A program made the position numbers and the translations under genes. Positions 51,392-62,929 of a stretch of 64,000 nucleotides of DNA are shown piece by piece (the first letter of the stretch is position 1; the number at the start of each line of letters is the position of its first letter). The notes beneath the pieces were generated by a model. The model had not been told where the DNA came from, made no database searches, and saw nothing but the letters and a program-made list of their open reading frames with translations. Source of the stretch: Prunella strophiata. Lineage: Eukaryota > Chordata > Aves > Passeriformes > Prunellidae. The stretch covers positions 72,332,330 through 72,396,329 of the forward strand of contig JAZBQD010000015.1 in the NCBI GenBank assembly GCA_036583965.1. The letters are read 5' to 3'.

Positions 51392-53613
51392 GTGAGTAAT
51401 AAGTTCTATTCTAAGATTTCTGTTCCACAGCACTCAAGTAATTCTCACATAATTGAGGCCCTGCAGTGCAGGTCTGACGAGCACCACAGATCTGGGGCAG
51501 CATGACACTGATCTAATTTCTCAACATGTGGCAGGTGGCCTGACCCCTAACACACTGGTTTCACCTTGGACTCAGTCTTCACAGTGTCTGTGTTAGAGTT
51601 CCCCTTGTCCCCCCTGAATTGTCTTCACAATTTAGTGTTTTATAATATTGATTTGAAAAGCTGCTAATCATGTAGCCCAAACCAATTTCCTTGAGTTTCC
51701 TTATATTGAAGGCTTTTTAACATTTTTTCTTGATTTCTATGACAGTCAGGTCTCTTGCCCCCCAAAATGTTAAAAGGGTGTGAATTTGGCAGCAGCAATT
51801 TAAAGTTTATCTGGCCATTTTTGTTTTCTAGTGTCTGTAGTGGGTTGATACAGTCAGTCAGGGCTGTGAGGATATAAACAGGATCTCGTTTACTTGAGCA
51901 GTACTTTCAGGTAAGCTTCATCCCATCAGACAGACTCTGTGAAACAATACTTGCTGGCTTTGAAGTGAGGAAGGACTTTTCTTCCCAGTCAGACTGACTG
52001 AGACTTTGGGCTTTTATTTATGTTGCTCTGTGGTACTGAGCAGTGGCTGTTGCCTAAGCCTGTCAATGAAAGCCAATGTTTCTCTAAATGATTTCTGCTG
52101 CAGCATAAGCCAAGGGTGTGCTGTTGCTTTCCCTCCTCCTAACAGGGCCTCTGGAAACCTCTCTTGTTTTTGGCATGATAGTCCGCGCTGCTGAGACTAG
52201 AAGAAGAACTGGGATCCTTTCACAGTTTTGAAAAATAAGCTTAAAGGATCCCAAAGAGCCAGAGGAAATGGTACAGAAAGTGGCTAGAACCCTGGGGCAG
52301 AAAAGTTTGGCTTATTTTTAGGGGAAATATAATAATCCCTAGGTATTCTTATTTGCTTTCCCAAACTGAAATAATTAATTGGAAAATAAATGGCTTTTGC
52401 AGAGATGACAGCTCCTCCTGATGGTAAAATATGGCAAATAACCCTGGCAAAAATCAATATGGGCAAGCTATTAAACCCCAAACTATATTTCTTATTTTAA
52501 TATTTTTTTTTATTATTATTGAAGCCTTCTCCCTTGACCATACTGTCACTTAAAATATCACTGTAATACAGGAGAAATATGGTTTTTCTATACTATTGAT
52601 TGTGCTCTGCATGAGTATAAATGGTGTCACCTGATGGAAGGCAGATCAATAGGTCAGAACTTACTGATGATATAAAAATTCTTCCAGGTTTCAAGATAAA
52701 TACATCAATTCTTTCAAATATGGTTATAAAAAACTGCCCATTTTCTTTTTACAAGTTGTCTTTAAGAACTAGAAAACAGTTACTTACCTTGCAGTCTATT
52801 CTGCTGTGGCAGTTTTATTGTCTTCTTTCTGGTATGTGATGGAAAAGGTATATATTTTCAGCATAGAAAGGTTTGAGATATGAAAACACTAAGCCCTGAA
52901 TAGCCCTTTATCAAAAAGAAAATCTCACATCCAAGGTCTTTTAAGGAAAACAAAACACTGAGGTGCCATTGGAGCACATGCAAGTGTGCTGTGGACACAT
53001 GCAAGTAAGAGATGAAATAGATATTTTAAAAAAGACATAACTCTTCTACCAAATCCAGTAGTGAAAACTGTCTCTACCTCAAGTTTGGCATCTTGCCTCT
53101 TATTTGCACTTAGTAGCAAAATCATCCCAAAACTTCAAATGAACAGTGTTAGATGCAGGACTGCATATCATAACTCTGTGATCAAGAAAGCCAATGGAAT
53201 GATAAATATTAAGGGTTGGCTTTAGACATAAGGTAAGCTCACCTATAGAGTATTATTTTTAGATTTTGCCCAGAAAGGATAATTATGGTACAATAACCCT
53301 TCTCCAATGATTTAAAAACCTCTTTTTTCAGTATTCCAACTTCCTGTTTGTTATGAGAGAGACTAGACCAGCACAAGGTGACGAGGGCAGAACATTTGAA
53401 TCCCACATTATTCTAGGATACTGTTGCCAAGCCATTATATGGGGCTTTTCATCAGCAAATTTAAAAAAAAAAATCTTTTGAGCTAATGGACATGCATCAG
53501 TAATAAAGAGATGCAAAACTAATTACAAAAAAGTAAGAATAATAAGTGATAATAAGTAAGAATGGCCAATGCAATTTTAACTAAATGAAGAGCTGGATTA
53601 ACAAATCTATTTC

Positions 53614-53630
53614 TTTTTTTTTTTTTTTTT
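53614..53630. repeat. Poly-T tract
   Basis: A short T run, without an attached element. Confidence 0.7.
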
Positions 53631-54439
53631 ACCACTACTCTCCTCCCAGCTCAGCTGTTCTGTGCTTGGCAATTGCAAGAGAAGAGAAAACAGATCAAAA
53701 AAATCAAGCATGTATGACTTCTATTGATGAGAATAAATGTCTTACCATAAGAGTAAAGAAGAAGATTGGACCCCTTTTCTAGCTTATGGCTATTCTACTG
53801 AAAAATATACAGGACTCAAAAATAATTACCCAGTATTTAATCAAAAACATCAATTTAATGTTAGAGTGTGGTGATGTTGGCCTAAATTGTATCCAGATTG
53901 TAATTTGAATGCCAGCAATGGACTGTTCATCACCTCAGCTTTGTTTCAAAATTCCAGCAAGGTCTTCATCTTCCTGAAAAAAACCCAAAAACTAGGCAAA
54001 TCCATATTTGGGTGAGTTTTCACAGGCCTTTCTTTTAAAACAGTAAATAATCTAATCAGACCAAGTATCTGTAAGTTTCCAGAAAGGCAACTTGCTTTTG
54101 TTGAATGCTGCATACATTATAATCTTGATAATTTAATCAGAATAGGTTATTTTTACAGGCAAATATTCTTCTGCCTCTAGATAAATGCCTATCTCTTTAT
54201 TGAAAATAGCAATCAGAATGCAGCAAACATGGATTTTAAAAATTTAAGTGGTTGAAGTAAACCACTTCATGATCTCAATAAATATTCATTTGAGGAGCAC
54301 AGTTTACTTTAATGGCTTTTTGTGTTCCATTAAATGACCAAAAGGACCTCAAGCTTATTCTGATGTACTTCAGAATCAAGTATTCACTTGATTCTCAAAA
54401 AGTGGCACCATAAAATAATTGCGAGTGACTTGTAAGTGA

Positions 54440-54862
54440 AGAGCAACAAGGCTGGTGAAGTGTCTAGAGAACAAGTCCTATGAGAGTGGCAGAGGGGACT
54501 GGGACTGTTTAGCCTGGAGAAAAGAAGGCTCAGAGGGGACCTTTTTGCTTTCTACAGCTGCTTGAAAGGTAGGTGTCAGTCTCCTTTTCCAATAAACAAG
54601 TGGCCATTCAAAAGAAAGCAGCCTTAGGTTGTACCAGAGAAGGTTTCATCTGGATATTAGAGAAAAAAGTCTCCACCAAAAGAGCTGTCAGGCATTGGAA
54701 CAGGCTGCCCCTGGAAGTGGTGGAGCCACTATCCCTGCAAGCATTTAAAATATGTGTTGATGTTGTGCTTGGGGAGACTGTTTAGTTGTGGCCACGGCAG
54801 TGCTAGGTTAACATTTTGCTCAATAACCTTAAAGGTCTTTTCCAGCCTAAACCATTCTAAAG
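54440..54862 (+). mobile_element. CR1 LINE 3' fragment
   Basis: A 5'-truncated CR1 in plus orientation. It carries the ORF2 C-terminal region as 'GTTTAGCCTGGAGAAAAGAAG' ([11 protein letters not shown]) near 54,509, then 'GGATATTAGAGAAAAAAGTC' (LDIREKS-like). 'GGCATTGGAACAGGCTGCCC' follows (RHWNRLPLEVV, open within 54,573-54,785). The 3'UTR is 'AACCTTAAAGGTCTTTTCC' and 'AGCCTAAACCATTCTAA'. The terminal octamers are almost gone. It is a different subfamily from the 45 and 57 kb copies, judging by its 'caggggacctttttgc' segment. Confidence 0.9.
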
Positions 54863-55621
54863 AGTTCAGTTCTCTTGGATTGAACTGCTCAGCATCACTC
54901 ATGCTTCCAGCTGAATTAATAGCTTTTGTTTACGACCTCGGTGGAGACAACTCTAAATGAATATTGAGATTTTTGTTTTGTCGTGTTATTTGTTTCTTCC
55001 AGCTACAATCAGTTGGTAGCACATATTCAACAATAAAAATTGTTAAACAGCCATTAGGAATGAGTGGCATGCAGCAATTTTACAGGTAGTCAGACAAGAA
55101 TAACAGTTGTAACCATTATATGCCTTCAAACAGCCTAAGAAGCATAGTACTGTAATTATGGAAGCTTTCTTAGTGATTCCAGAAGTCTACTGAGTGTTAT
55201 AATAAAGGCAGTTTATTTTTATCCTGTTTTCCTAAAAAGAAAAGTTTTATGCAATCATGTTGTCCATGGCCATTTATCTGTCTGTCAGTTTGTCAGTCTG
55301 TCAGTCTACCCAACAAATTTCAAACAAGGTATCCAATTTCAAAAAAAAAATATTAAAGCATAGCTGAGGACTCAAAGCTTTTAAGCTATCACAAGCTTCA
55401 TAAAAGTAAACTATTGCATAGAACTGGAAGGTTCATATTAGTGGTCCCTTGAGTGAAAGATCACAGTCTCAGTACAAGAAGTCTGTCTGGCAACTGGCCC
55501 ATTAGCATCTTCATTCAAATCCTCTGAAATGCCTGTTACTGCACTTGCTGGCCACACCAAGTTATTTCAGTGAGGTAAAGAGAATATAGAGCCATATCAA
55601 ACCACAAAAAACTCCATGTTT

Positions 55622-55642
55622 AAAAAAAAAAAAAAAAAAAAA
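55622..55642. repeat. Poly-A tract
   Basis: About 21 A residues. No adjacent element was recognised. Confidence 0.8.
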
Positions 55643-55762
55643 GAAATAACCTGCTTCCCTGCTTTTGTCCTTGATTCTAAGAAAGCATTAAAAATTTCTG
55701 TCAGTCAATACCTTTAGCATGTCATTTATATCAGCATATTCCCTATTTTGAAATAAATTAGC

Positions 55763-55779
55763 TTTTTTTTTTTTTTTTT
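55763..55779. repeat. Poly-T tract
   Basis: About 17 T residues. Confidence 0.75.
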
Positions 55780-57030
55780 CCATGCTGAAACTTGATCTAC
55801 AACTATAACTTATGGAATTATCTTTTCATTTGCTGCAGATTAATTTCAATATAATTATGGCACAAAAGGGGCTGTTGTGATCTGAGATCATGATAGAAAT
55901 AGAAGAGTTCAGAAATTAGAAAAATGGTTGGGAGACAATTCTTAATGAACTATAATGGTAACCATAGTCTGATAATTCTGTGTTTGATATTTAACAGTGT
56001 GAAATAATCCAGAAAGCCAAATCTAGAAAAAATGGCATGATACAAGCACCTTTGACATTTTGTTCTGAGGTGTCAGTTTACAAACCTTGCTGCTCTAAAA
56101 TTCTCTCTAGGATTTAGCAACAGAAGTACTCACCAACCCTGTAAGCATCAAACTCCCTTCCCCTTTCAATTTAAAACTTTCTCCTGGTGTTATTTTGTGG
56201 CAATGAGTTCTTTCAGTGAATGACACACAGCAGTACCAGATTAGCTACCCTTTTTTGTCTCCTAAAAGAAGTGGCAAAGGGATTTACTGTTTTTTGCCAT
56301 TTTTTCCCTTGGAAATTCATTGGGGGTTTTTTATACCAAAAGGCATTTTTATTATTCTCTAAGATAGACTTAGATATTTCAGAAAAAAACTTCTTTATGG
56401 CTTTTTCACTGCTTCTGCTGATTCACATTGACTCTTACTAAGCCTGATCCTTATGTGCTGTTTCCCTTTCTAATTAAGATGACCAAAACTGAAAACTGTA
56501 CTGTGGTGGAGCTGTGTAACTGGTACCCAGATCCTTTCCCTACAATTACAATAGTAATTGTATCTACCCCACAGTGTCCACAAGCAGTTCATCTTAACCC
56601 TTGCATTATTTTGTGCTTGCTAATTCTATTTTTACATTAACAATACTGCATAATATCTTGTGTTTACATAGCTGCCCTAAAAACCTCTAGAATGTATTCT
56701 GCTGCTGCAGGCCCAAACCCTTTTCAATCATGTGAGAAGTTGCCTTTTTTTTCCCTGATTATACTCTGTTCTACATCATTAATTACTGCACTGTGTTCTT
56801 CTAGTGTTGGCTTGAAAATTTGTGCCTTTCCGCAGACAGGAGATACTACAAATGTTAACATTTCTTTTTTTCCACACTGGAATTTGTGTACATAGTTATT
56901 TGATAATTAATGCTAATTATGTAAATTAGTTATCAGAAAGTGACATTAAATCAACTTTACCTATAAGGGCAAGGCTGATGGGTGTGAGGTGAAGCTATGC
57001 AGCTGTACCCAGGCCTTCACAGAGAGAAAG

Positions 57031-57052
57031 TTAAGGCATTGAAATGCCTTAA
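57031..57052. repeat. Perfect 10-bp inverted repeat at the edge of a CR1
   Basis: TTAAGGCATT and its exact reverse complement AATGCCTTAA are separated by two bases (GA). It lies where the 3' terminal part of the neighbouring minus-strand CR1 would be expected, so it marks the point at which that CR1 lost its tip. Confidence 0.8.
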
Positions 57053-57486
57053 ATTAAAGATCATCAAGTTCCAACCCCCTGGCATGGGAAGGGACACCTC
57101 CCAGCAGACCAGGTGGTTTGAGGCCTTATCCAGCCTGGCTTTGAGCACTGCCAGGGTTGGTGCATCCACAGCCTTCCTGGGCAACCTTTTCCAATGTCTC
57201 ACCACTCTCACAATAAAGAATTTCTTCCTAATATTTTACCCAAATTTCCCCTTTCGGTTTGTACCCAGTTTCTCCCTTGCCCTTCCCCTAAATCTCCTGT
57301 AGAAGAGTCCCTCTCCAGCTTCCCTGGCGGCTCCCTTCTGATACTGGAAGTTTGCTATGAAATCTCCACACAATCTCCTCCAGGAAGAACAGCCACAACT
57401 TTCTCAACCTAGGCAAGATACTATAAACCACTTATTGACTTTGTGATCCTCCTCTGGACTTGCTCCAACAGTTCCATGTCTTTCTT
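57053..57486 (-). mobile_element. CR1 LINE fragment, 3' part (interrupted by an LTR)
   Basis: Minus-oriented CR1. On the plus strand the antisense 3'UTR ('AAAGATCATCAAGTTCCAAC') is followed by the antisense ORF2 end. The minus strand at 57,211-57,017 reads MRVVRHWKRLPRKAVDAPTL, which is the typical CR1 ORF2 C-terminus. It is cut at 57,486 by a solo LTR and resumes at 58,106 without loss of register. Unusually for CR1, the extreme 3' tip with the octamer repeats is absent. Confidence 0.92.
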
Positions 57487-58105
57487 TGTTGGAGGTCTCT
57501 CTGGCTCGAGATGACCCCGATATGTGTTAGAAAGTCTCTGTTTCCCAGCCCGGGCACCAAAGAAGGAGTCAGGACTTTTCATCTGCGGTCTTCAAGGTTG
57601 TTTATTTTTCCTTATCTATTACATTCTTTCCCTGACCAGCCGAGGTCTGTTCAGCAGGTCAGTCTGAGGCACACTGCCCACCTCTGGGGCGGTGTTGTCT
57701 TTTTATACTAAAAACTACATGTACATTATTTACAGTTATTTTCCAATACCTATCATCTATGTTACACAGTCCAACTCTAAACCAATCCAAAAGTGCCACC
57801 ATCACCTAGAAGATGGAGGCTGTGAAGAAGGAGAAAGAAGGACAGAACACGCCCAAATTCCTCCATCTTGATCCCCAAACCCTCATTCTAAAAAATCCCA
57901 ATATTCTACTTTTTCACTCTGTGATAAACTGACTCTTACTCTACTTAATTTTTGTGGCTTGCAACTCTTTATATAAGGTTGGTAATTTTGTCCATGACTC
58001 AAAATTAAAAGCACAGAGGTCTTGGGCTCTGTGCCAAGGCTTCTGAGCTCTCTGCCAGGGGCTCGAGCCATCCAGGACAGTCAGAGGATGTCCTGGGTTT
58101 CAACA
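57487..58105 (-). mobile_element. Solo LTR of an endogenous retrovirus (619 bp), nested in CR1
   Basis: In the minus orientation it starts TGTTGAAACCCAGGACATCC and ends ...CCTCCAACA, so it has TG...CA ends within short inverted repeats (TGTT/AACA). It contains a TATA box (TATAAAA at 57,707-57,701) and an AATAAA polyadenylation signal about 100 bases downstream (57,606-57,601), as in a U3-R-U5 LTR. The flanks are TTTCTT (57,481-57,486) and CTTCTT (58,106-58,111), a 6-bp target duplication with one mismatch. Removing the LTR and one copy restores normal CR1 sequence. Six-base duplications are typical of class II (ERVK-like) avian elements. No internal retroviral genes are present, so it arose by LTR-LTR recombination. 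Confidence 0.88.
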
Positions 58106-58415
58106 CTTCTTGTGTTTGGGACAGCAGAACTGGATGCAGTACTACAGGTGGGTCTCACAGAGTGCAGTAGAGGGGAAGAGTCACCTCCCTTGACCTGCAG
58201 GCCAAGCCCATTTGGATGCAGCCCAGGATTCCATTGCCTTTCTGGGCTGTGGGTACACACTGCCAGCTCAGGTTGAGTTTTTCATCAACTGTCTAAGGTC
58301 TTCTCCACAGGGCTGCTCTCAATCATTTCTCCTTCCAGCCTGTAGTTATTCCTGGGATTGCCACAATTTAGGTGTAGGACCTTCCCCTTGGCTTTGTTTT
58401 TTGTTTTCACTGCCG
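58106..58415 (-). mobile_element. CR1 LINE fragment, 5' part of the interrupted copy
   Basis: This continues the CR1 after the LTR. It is the antisense of 'ggacctgtgc', of the 'gtactgcatcc'-like block (TGGATGCAGTACTACAGGTG near 58,131), of 'ctggatgcatcc' (TTTGGATGCAGCCCAGGATT near 58,210) and of 'gctgagaagg' (TCCACAGGGCTGCTCTCAAT near 58,304). On the minus strand these correspond to the ORF2 region that codes for LGCIQ- and GLLGEDL-like segments. Similarity fades at about 58,415. Frameshifted and inactive. Confidence 0.85.
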
Positions 58416-61400
58416 TTGCAAGGCTCCAGAAGTTTCACTTCTGTCCTGCAATGAGGCATGGCAGGCAGAAGAAGTTACCCCAGTACTTTACTAATGGCAT
58501 GTACCAACAGAGAATCATAGATCTTGTCTTTTTAGCCTTTACTCCTGTTCAGGTGCACCTTGATGGGAGCAATGGAATTGCCCTGGAGATCTTGTTCCTG
58601 CATGCCCGGACTCATGACCTTGTAATTTGCTTTGAAGTACAAGGATGTGGTGTGAGCTCTTTTTTCTCCTACTGTGCTTAATCACAATTCAATTATTTGA
58701 GTTTATATTGATAAAACTTGAGCTAAGTTTCCATAGCAACCATAATGATCAGAACATTGTAATGTAGTATACAAACACCGTTCGTTTTGGAAACTTAAAA
58801 TGAGATGAAGCCAAGTAAAGAGCATAGAATCAGTGGCTTACATTCACTAATTTAGAATTGGATACATCTTGCTGACCTTTACTTCAGCACCAAGTATTTG
58901 TGGATCTTTAGACTACCTTTACACCTCATGGGAGGAGACAGGACCTTTCAAAGAATGATTCATTTCTCTCTAAAGTAGCTTAGATCTGATATATGAAGTT
59001 AAGCAACATCCAGACTCAAAAATTTTTCATCTCATTGATAAATATCCTCATTTTTCACTCTGCTGCATCCTTTGAATTCTAAATGATAATGCTAGCAGAC
59101 ATCTACCTCCTTGAAATTGGACTTCTGTTCTACAATCCACAGTTAATGACATGCAAACAAATATTCTGTTTTCCCATCTGTTAGATTATTACAAAGGAAA
59201 AAGGAGGGTAATTGCCATATTTGAGGGTAGAGAAACACAGGATCCCAGTAGGATCCTATATGAGAATAATCATCCCAAATGTTGAGTGATTATATTAACA
59301 TAGCTTATATAAATATTAAAATTCACATTAGGTCTTCATTAGCTTTTGCCATCTCAGTTTTCCATGCTAGTGGCTTAGACTGGTGGAAGTTGTCAAAGCG
59401 TCTTTATTTAATATTAGGATGCAAGCCTTTTTCTTAGTTGCCCTTTTCAATTCAGTTAAAACAAAACTACATTTGCAGTTTATTTTAGCATAAATACAGC
59501 CAAAGAAATTACATTCATTGTTTTGTGTACAATTGCTCATCTTTTTGTGTCAATTGAGATTCCTCCCATGTTACTCTTCCCTCTCCATGCACTCTTTATA
59601 CATATTTCTGAATTTATGACCATTTATCAACAACAAATTCTATGCTTACTCATAGATTTTCTATTCTCAATCTTGTACTGTACTCTTTAGAAGCTTATAT
59701 TTGCTTCAAACAAAAACACCTTTGAAGAGCATCTAGGAATTTCTTCAAAATGCCTGTGGATGTTCAAGTTGAAAACTTCTGAATAAAGATGCAACTAATG
59801 ACAGACTTACACTTTTCTCTGTATTTTCTGCCTTAGTTATAAACAGTAAAAAGTCAGTCTGGATTTTATCAACTTTGCAAAATTAGAAAGGCTTTGCTAA
59901 ACATGTTTAGCACTTAATTTCTGAAAGAAACTATTGTTTTCCTTGGCTCTCCCTTAATTTCTTAGTTTTTTTGGTTGTTTTGTTTGTTTGTTTGTTTGTT
60001 TGTTTCAGAATTGCTTTTTGTGAACATTATTTCTGATGTCAAAACCAAGAATGTTTCAGGATTCTTAGAACAGAACCTGGGAGTTCTGAGATGTTAGCTA
60101 GTGTCACCAGTTTGGACATTATGCTTCATAGACATATGCTCAGAACTTACATGATTTATCAAAGAGAAAAAAGTAAAATGAGGAAACCAAAAGATTGACA
60201 TAGTTCATCTCAAAATTTGATAGCAATAAATGGAGAATTGAAAAGACATGAAACAATAATTAAAGGGATTAGAACAGATGAATTATGAGAATTTTGGAGA
60301 AATTCCTGTTCTAGTTGTCTAATACTTTTGAAAATTTATTGACAATAGGTTTGAAAAACCTATTGACAACAGTGGAAAAGAACAGAAATGTTAATTGGCA
60401 ACAGCAACAAGGCTTGACTCCGACAAGGCACATAGTTGATTTGGACAATTCTAAAACATCCTGATTAGGAAATATTAACATATGGACACTATTTACTTGT
60501 AAGAGAGTACCAAACACGAAAAAATCAGCAATAAAATGAAATATCTTGAAATTATACCTCTCTTGCAATCCCCAGTGAAAATTATGCCAGTCAAACGCTG
60601 TCTTATGTTCACTTTAGTGAAAAGAAACTAACACACTCTCTAAACTTATACCGTGCCAGTTTACATTATAGACTTCCATGCAGAAGAATGTTTTTGTCAT
60701 AGTTCTTGTTAATTCTGCTGATACCCTGTAATTATTTTTAAAGACTGGTAAATGAGATAACATTTAAGAATGGATGTGGAGGAAGAAGATAAAACTGTAT
60801 TTTACAGTTTGTTCTTTGAGACAGCCAAAGAACACTTGAAAAAACAGATTTACACACATATATATTTAGTCTTCCAGCAGAAGAAGAAGAATTGGCACAT
60901 CAGTCCTGGAAGAGTGTCTGACATAATTTCTTTCTTTGAAAAGAATGACATAAATAGGTTCCTTAAAAAAAAAGCTCAGCAAAAAAATTAAAAAGGCAAT
61001 CCATTCCTCCATAAAAAGTCAAATGAAACCAACCAAAACATGATAAGCACAGTTGAACATTTTGTCTAGCTCTAAGGACTGATATGTGGGTATTTTGCAA
61101 CTGCATTCCAAGCAAAGAAAGTATTTAAAAAGGAAAGATACAGAATTCCCATTTTGCTTTCTGTATGATTTACACTTTATTTCATTATAAAAAGAGTTCA
61201 TATGATGAAAGCCTAGAAACATGAGGAAGTGTTGAAGCAGATTGATCACTACTATGAATTATTGCATTCTGGTTCAGGAAACAACACTGAAAATATATAC
61301 TCATTCTTGGTCATGGAGTTAGGAAAGCATTTGTAAATATTTTAGCTTTTGCATATGGTGGGAGTAGCACAATTGGTTTCAGTAAGTTTTGCTTTTTTAT

Positions 61401-62929
61401 TTGATGCAGTTCCAGTGAAACCCTGTCAAAATATACCAGATGCAAAGGAACATCAACTATTTTCTAAGCTTCTCATGATAAATCTTAAGTAAATGTGTAG
61501 GGGTGAAAAAGTAAATGCAAAAGAATGGATGAAAATTAATGTTTTCACATATTAGCTGAATTTCTATAACAGCCTTCTCCAGCATATGCAGCAAAGGCAT
61601 CAATCAATATTTGACAGAATTGTCTGTATATTATGTGCATTGTTTATGTTGTCTATTCATGCACATTGTACTGGATGTGTTCTGTGACGATAAATCCAAT
61701 TATATTTAAACTCATCGTACATGGGGGATGGGAGAAGAAAAAAAACATGCCGGTTATATTTGAATAGTCTTTCTTTGAAGTACAGCTAACCACAGAAAAA
61801 CATGCACATTTTTAGGTAGAATTAGTTTGCTTGGACAGTAATTAAATAAATGCTAAGAGAATTAATTACATCTTATTTCTGAACCTAATTAATTGGTAGT
61901 GTGTTATCCAGATCACCATGAGACTGAATGATGCTGTTGAAAATTGAATGTATTCATTTCCTATACAGGCAATTATAAAGGACTCTGTGAAAAAGGTACT
62001 TGGTGTCAGCACTGAAAGCTATGGCATTATTTTTAAGTAAAAATATTTCTCATTTCAGAAATCATGTCATGTCCCTGCCCCTGATGTTTCAACCCTGAGA
62101 ACAGATTATTGGATTTTACCTTCACCTGTTCACTAAATGTTTTGTTGTTTTGACATCTGGCCCTGGAGAAGAGCAGCCATGCTCCACTGACCTCAGGCTA
62201 GACATCGGCTACATTAGTCCTGCTTATGTCTAAGTGTGCTATTTACAGTGGTTTCAAAGTAGTCAGATTAAAATAAGCCAACTTGCATTTGGCCATTATG
62301 CTGGAAAAACACACAGAAAAATCTAATTTACCTTGATGTTTTCTTCCATTAACAGGCAAGTAAGGCAAAATTTTTTTATAAGTGTTTGCCTAGATTGTAC
62401 TTTTGAGGACTGAAGCTTTTACATATTTTAGAATTTGAAAGCTGTTATTTTCAACACTCTTCCATAAGACTAGTTCTTGTTTGTTTTAACTTTATCTTCA
62501 GATATATGGTTAAGCTATTTTAATGCCTTTTTCCTGTCTGAAATGCCTTTTTTGGTCTTCTCTAGTCACTCAGACCAGCTGGACTTTTGGGAGGACATTT
62601 AGCAGACTATCAAGGGAGATATGCTTCAAAATGTTTCTTCTTAATTCTTCCTTTAGGTAGAAGAGGAGGAGACTGCATGGAATATGAAATATTAACATTC
62701 ATCTTCAAATCCATGGATAGGTGTAGACGACTGTAATATTGACCAGTGCTTCCAAGGAGCGTTCCTGAAAGTCAGGCATCAATGCAAATGTCCTGAGAGA
62801 GCTTCCCTTGCATCTACTAGTAGCTGTTCAGACCAGACCAAAAGGCAACCTGACGTTTTTTGGGCAGAGGTCTGTAGAGGATGCCTACAGAGGTACAGAA
62901 CATAAAACCAGAGCAATCTTAAAGTGATG
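58416..62929. other. Non-coding AT-rich DNA, no gene seen
   Basis: No coding or RNA signal. A (TTTG)n repeat lies at 59,975-60,006. The part 61,830-62,080 is rich in TAATTA-type words and more evenly composed than its surroundings, so it could be a conserved enhancer, but this is only an impression. Confidence 0.5.
59975..60006. repeat. (TTTG)n microsatellite
   Basis: About six TTTG units after a T-rich lead. Confidence 0.85.

Larger units (their letters stand above)
49501..54439. other. Non-coding DNA with TTTG repeats; one splice-flanked ORF inside
   Basis: Mostly AT-rich sequence without genes. Two TTTG microsatellites occur (near 50.12 and 50.63 kb). The only segment with exon-like signals is 51,209-51,391, listed separately. 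A T run lies at 53,614-53,630. Confidence 0.5.
54863..57030. other. Non-coding AT-rich DNA, no gene seen
   Basis: Single frames up to 73 codons, none supported. Contains poly-A at 55,622-55,642 and poly-T at 55,763-55,779. Confidence 0.55.

Noticed and set aside
51209..51505. A genuine parathyroid hormone gene
   Set aside because: The Lys-Arg processing site and the conserved mature N-terminal helix are lacking. Only a short spacing pattern and a hydrophobic start agree, which can be chance.
56997..57302. 101-codon plus-strand frame
   Set aside because: Antisense shadow of the CR1 ORF2 tail. The minus-strand reading carries the known CR1 motif.
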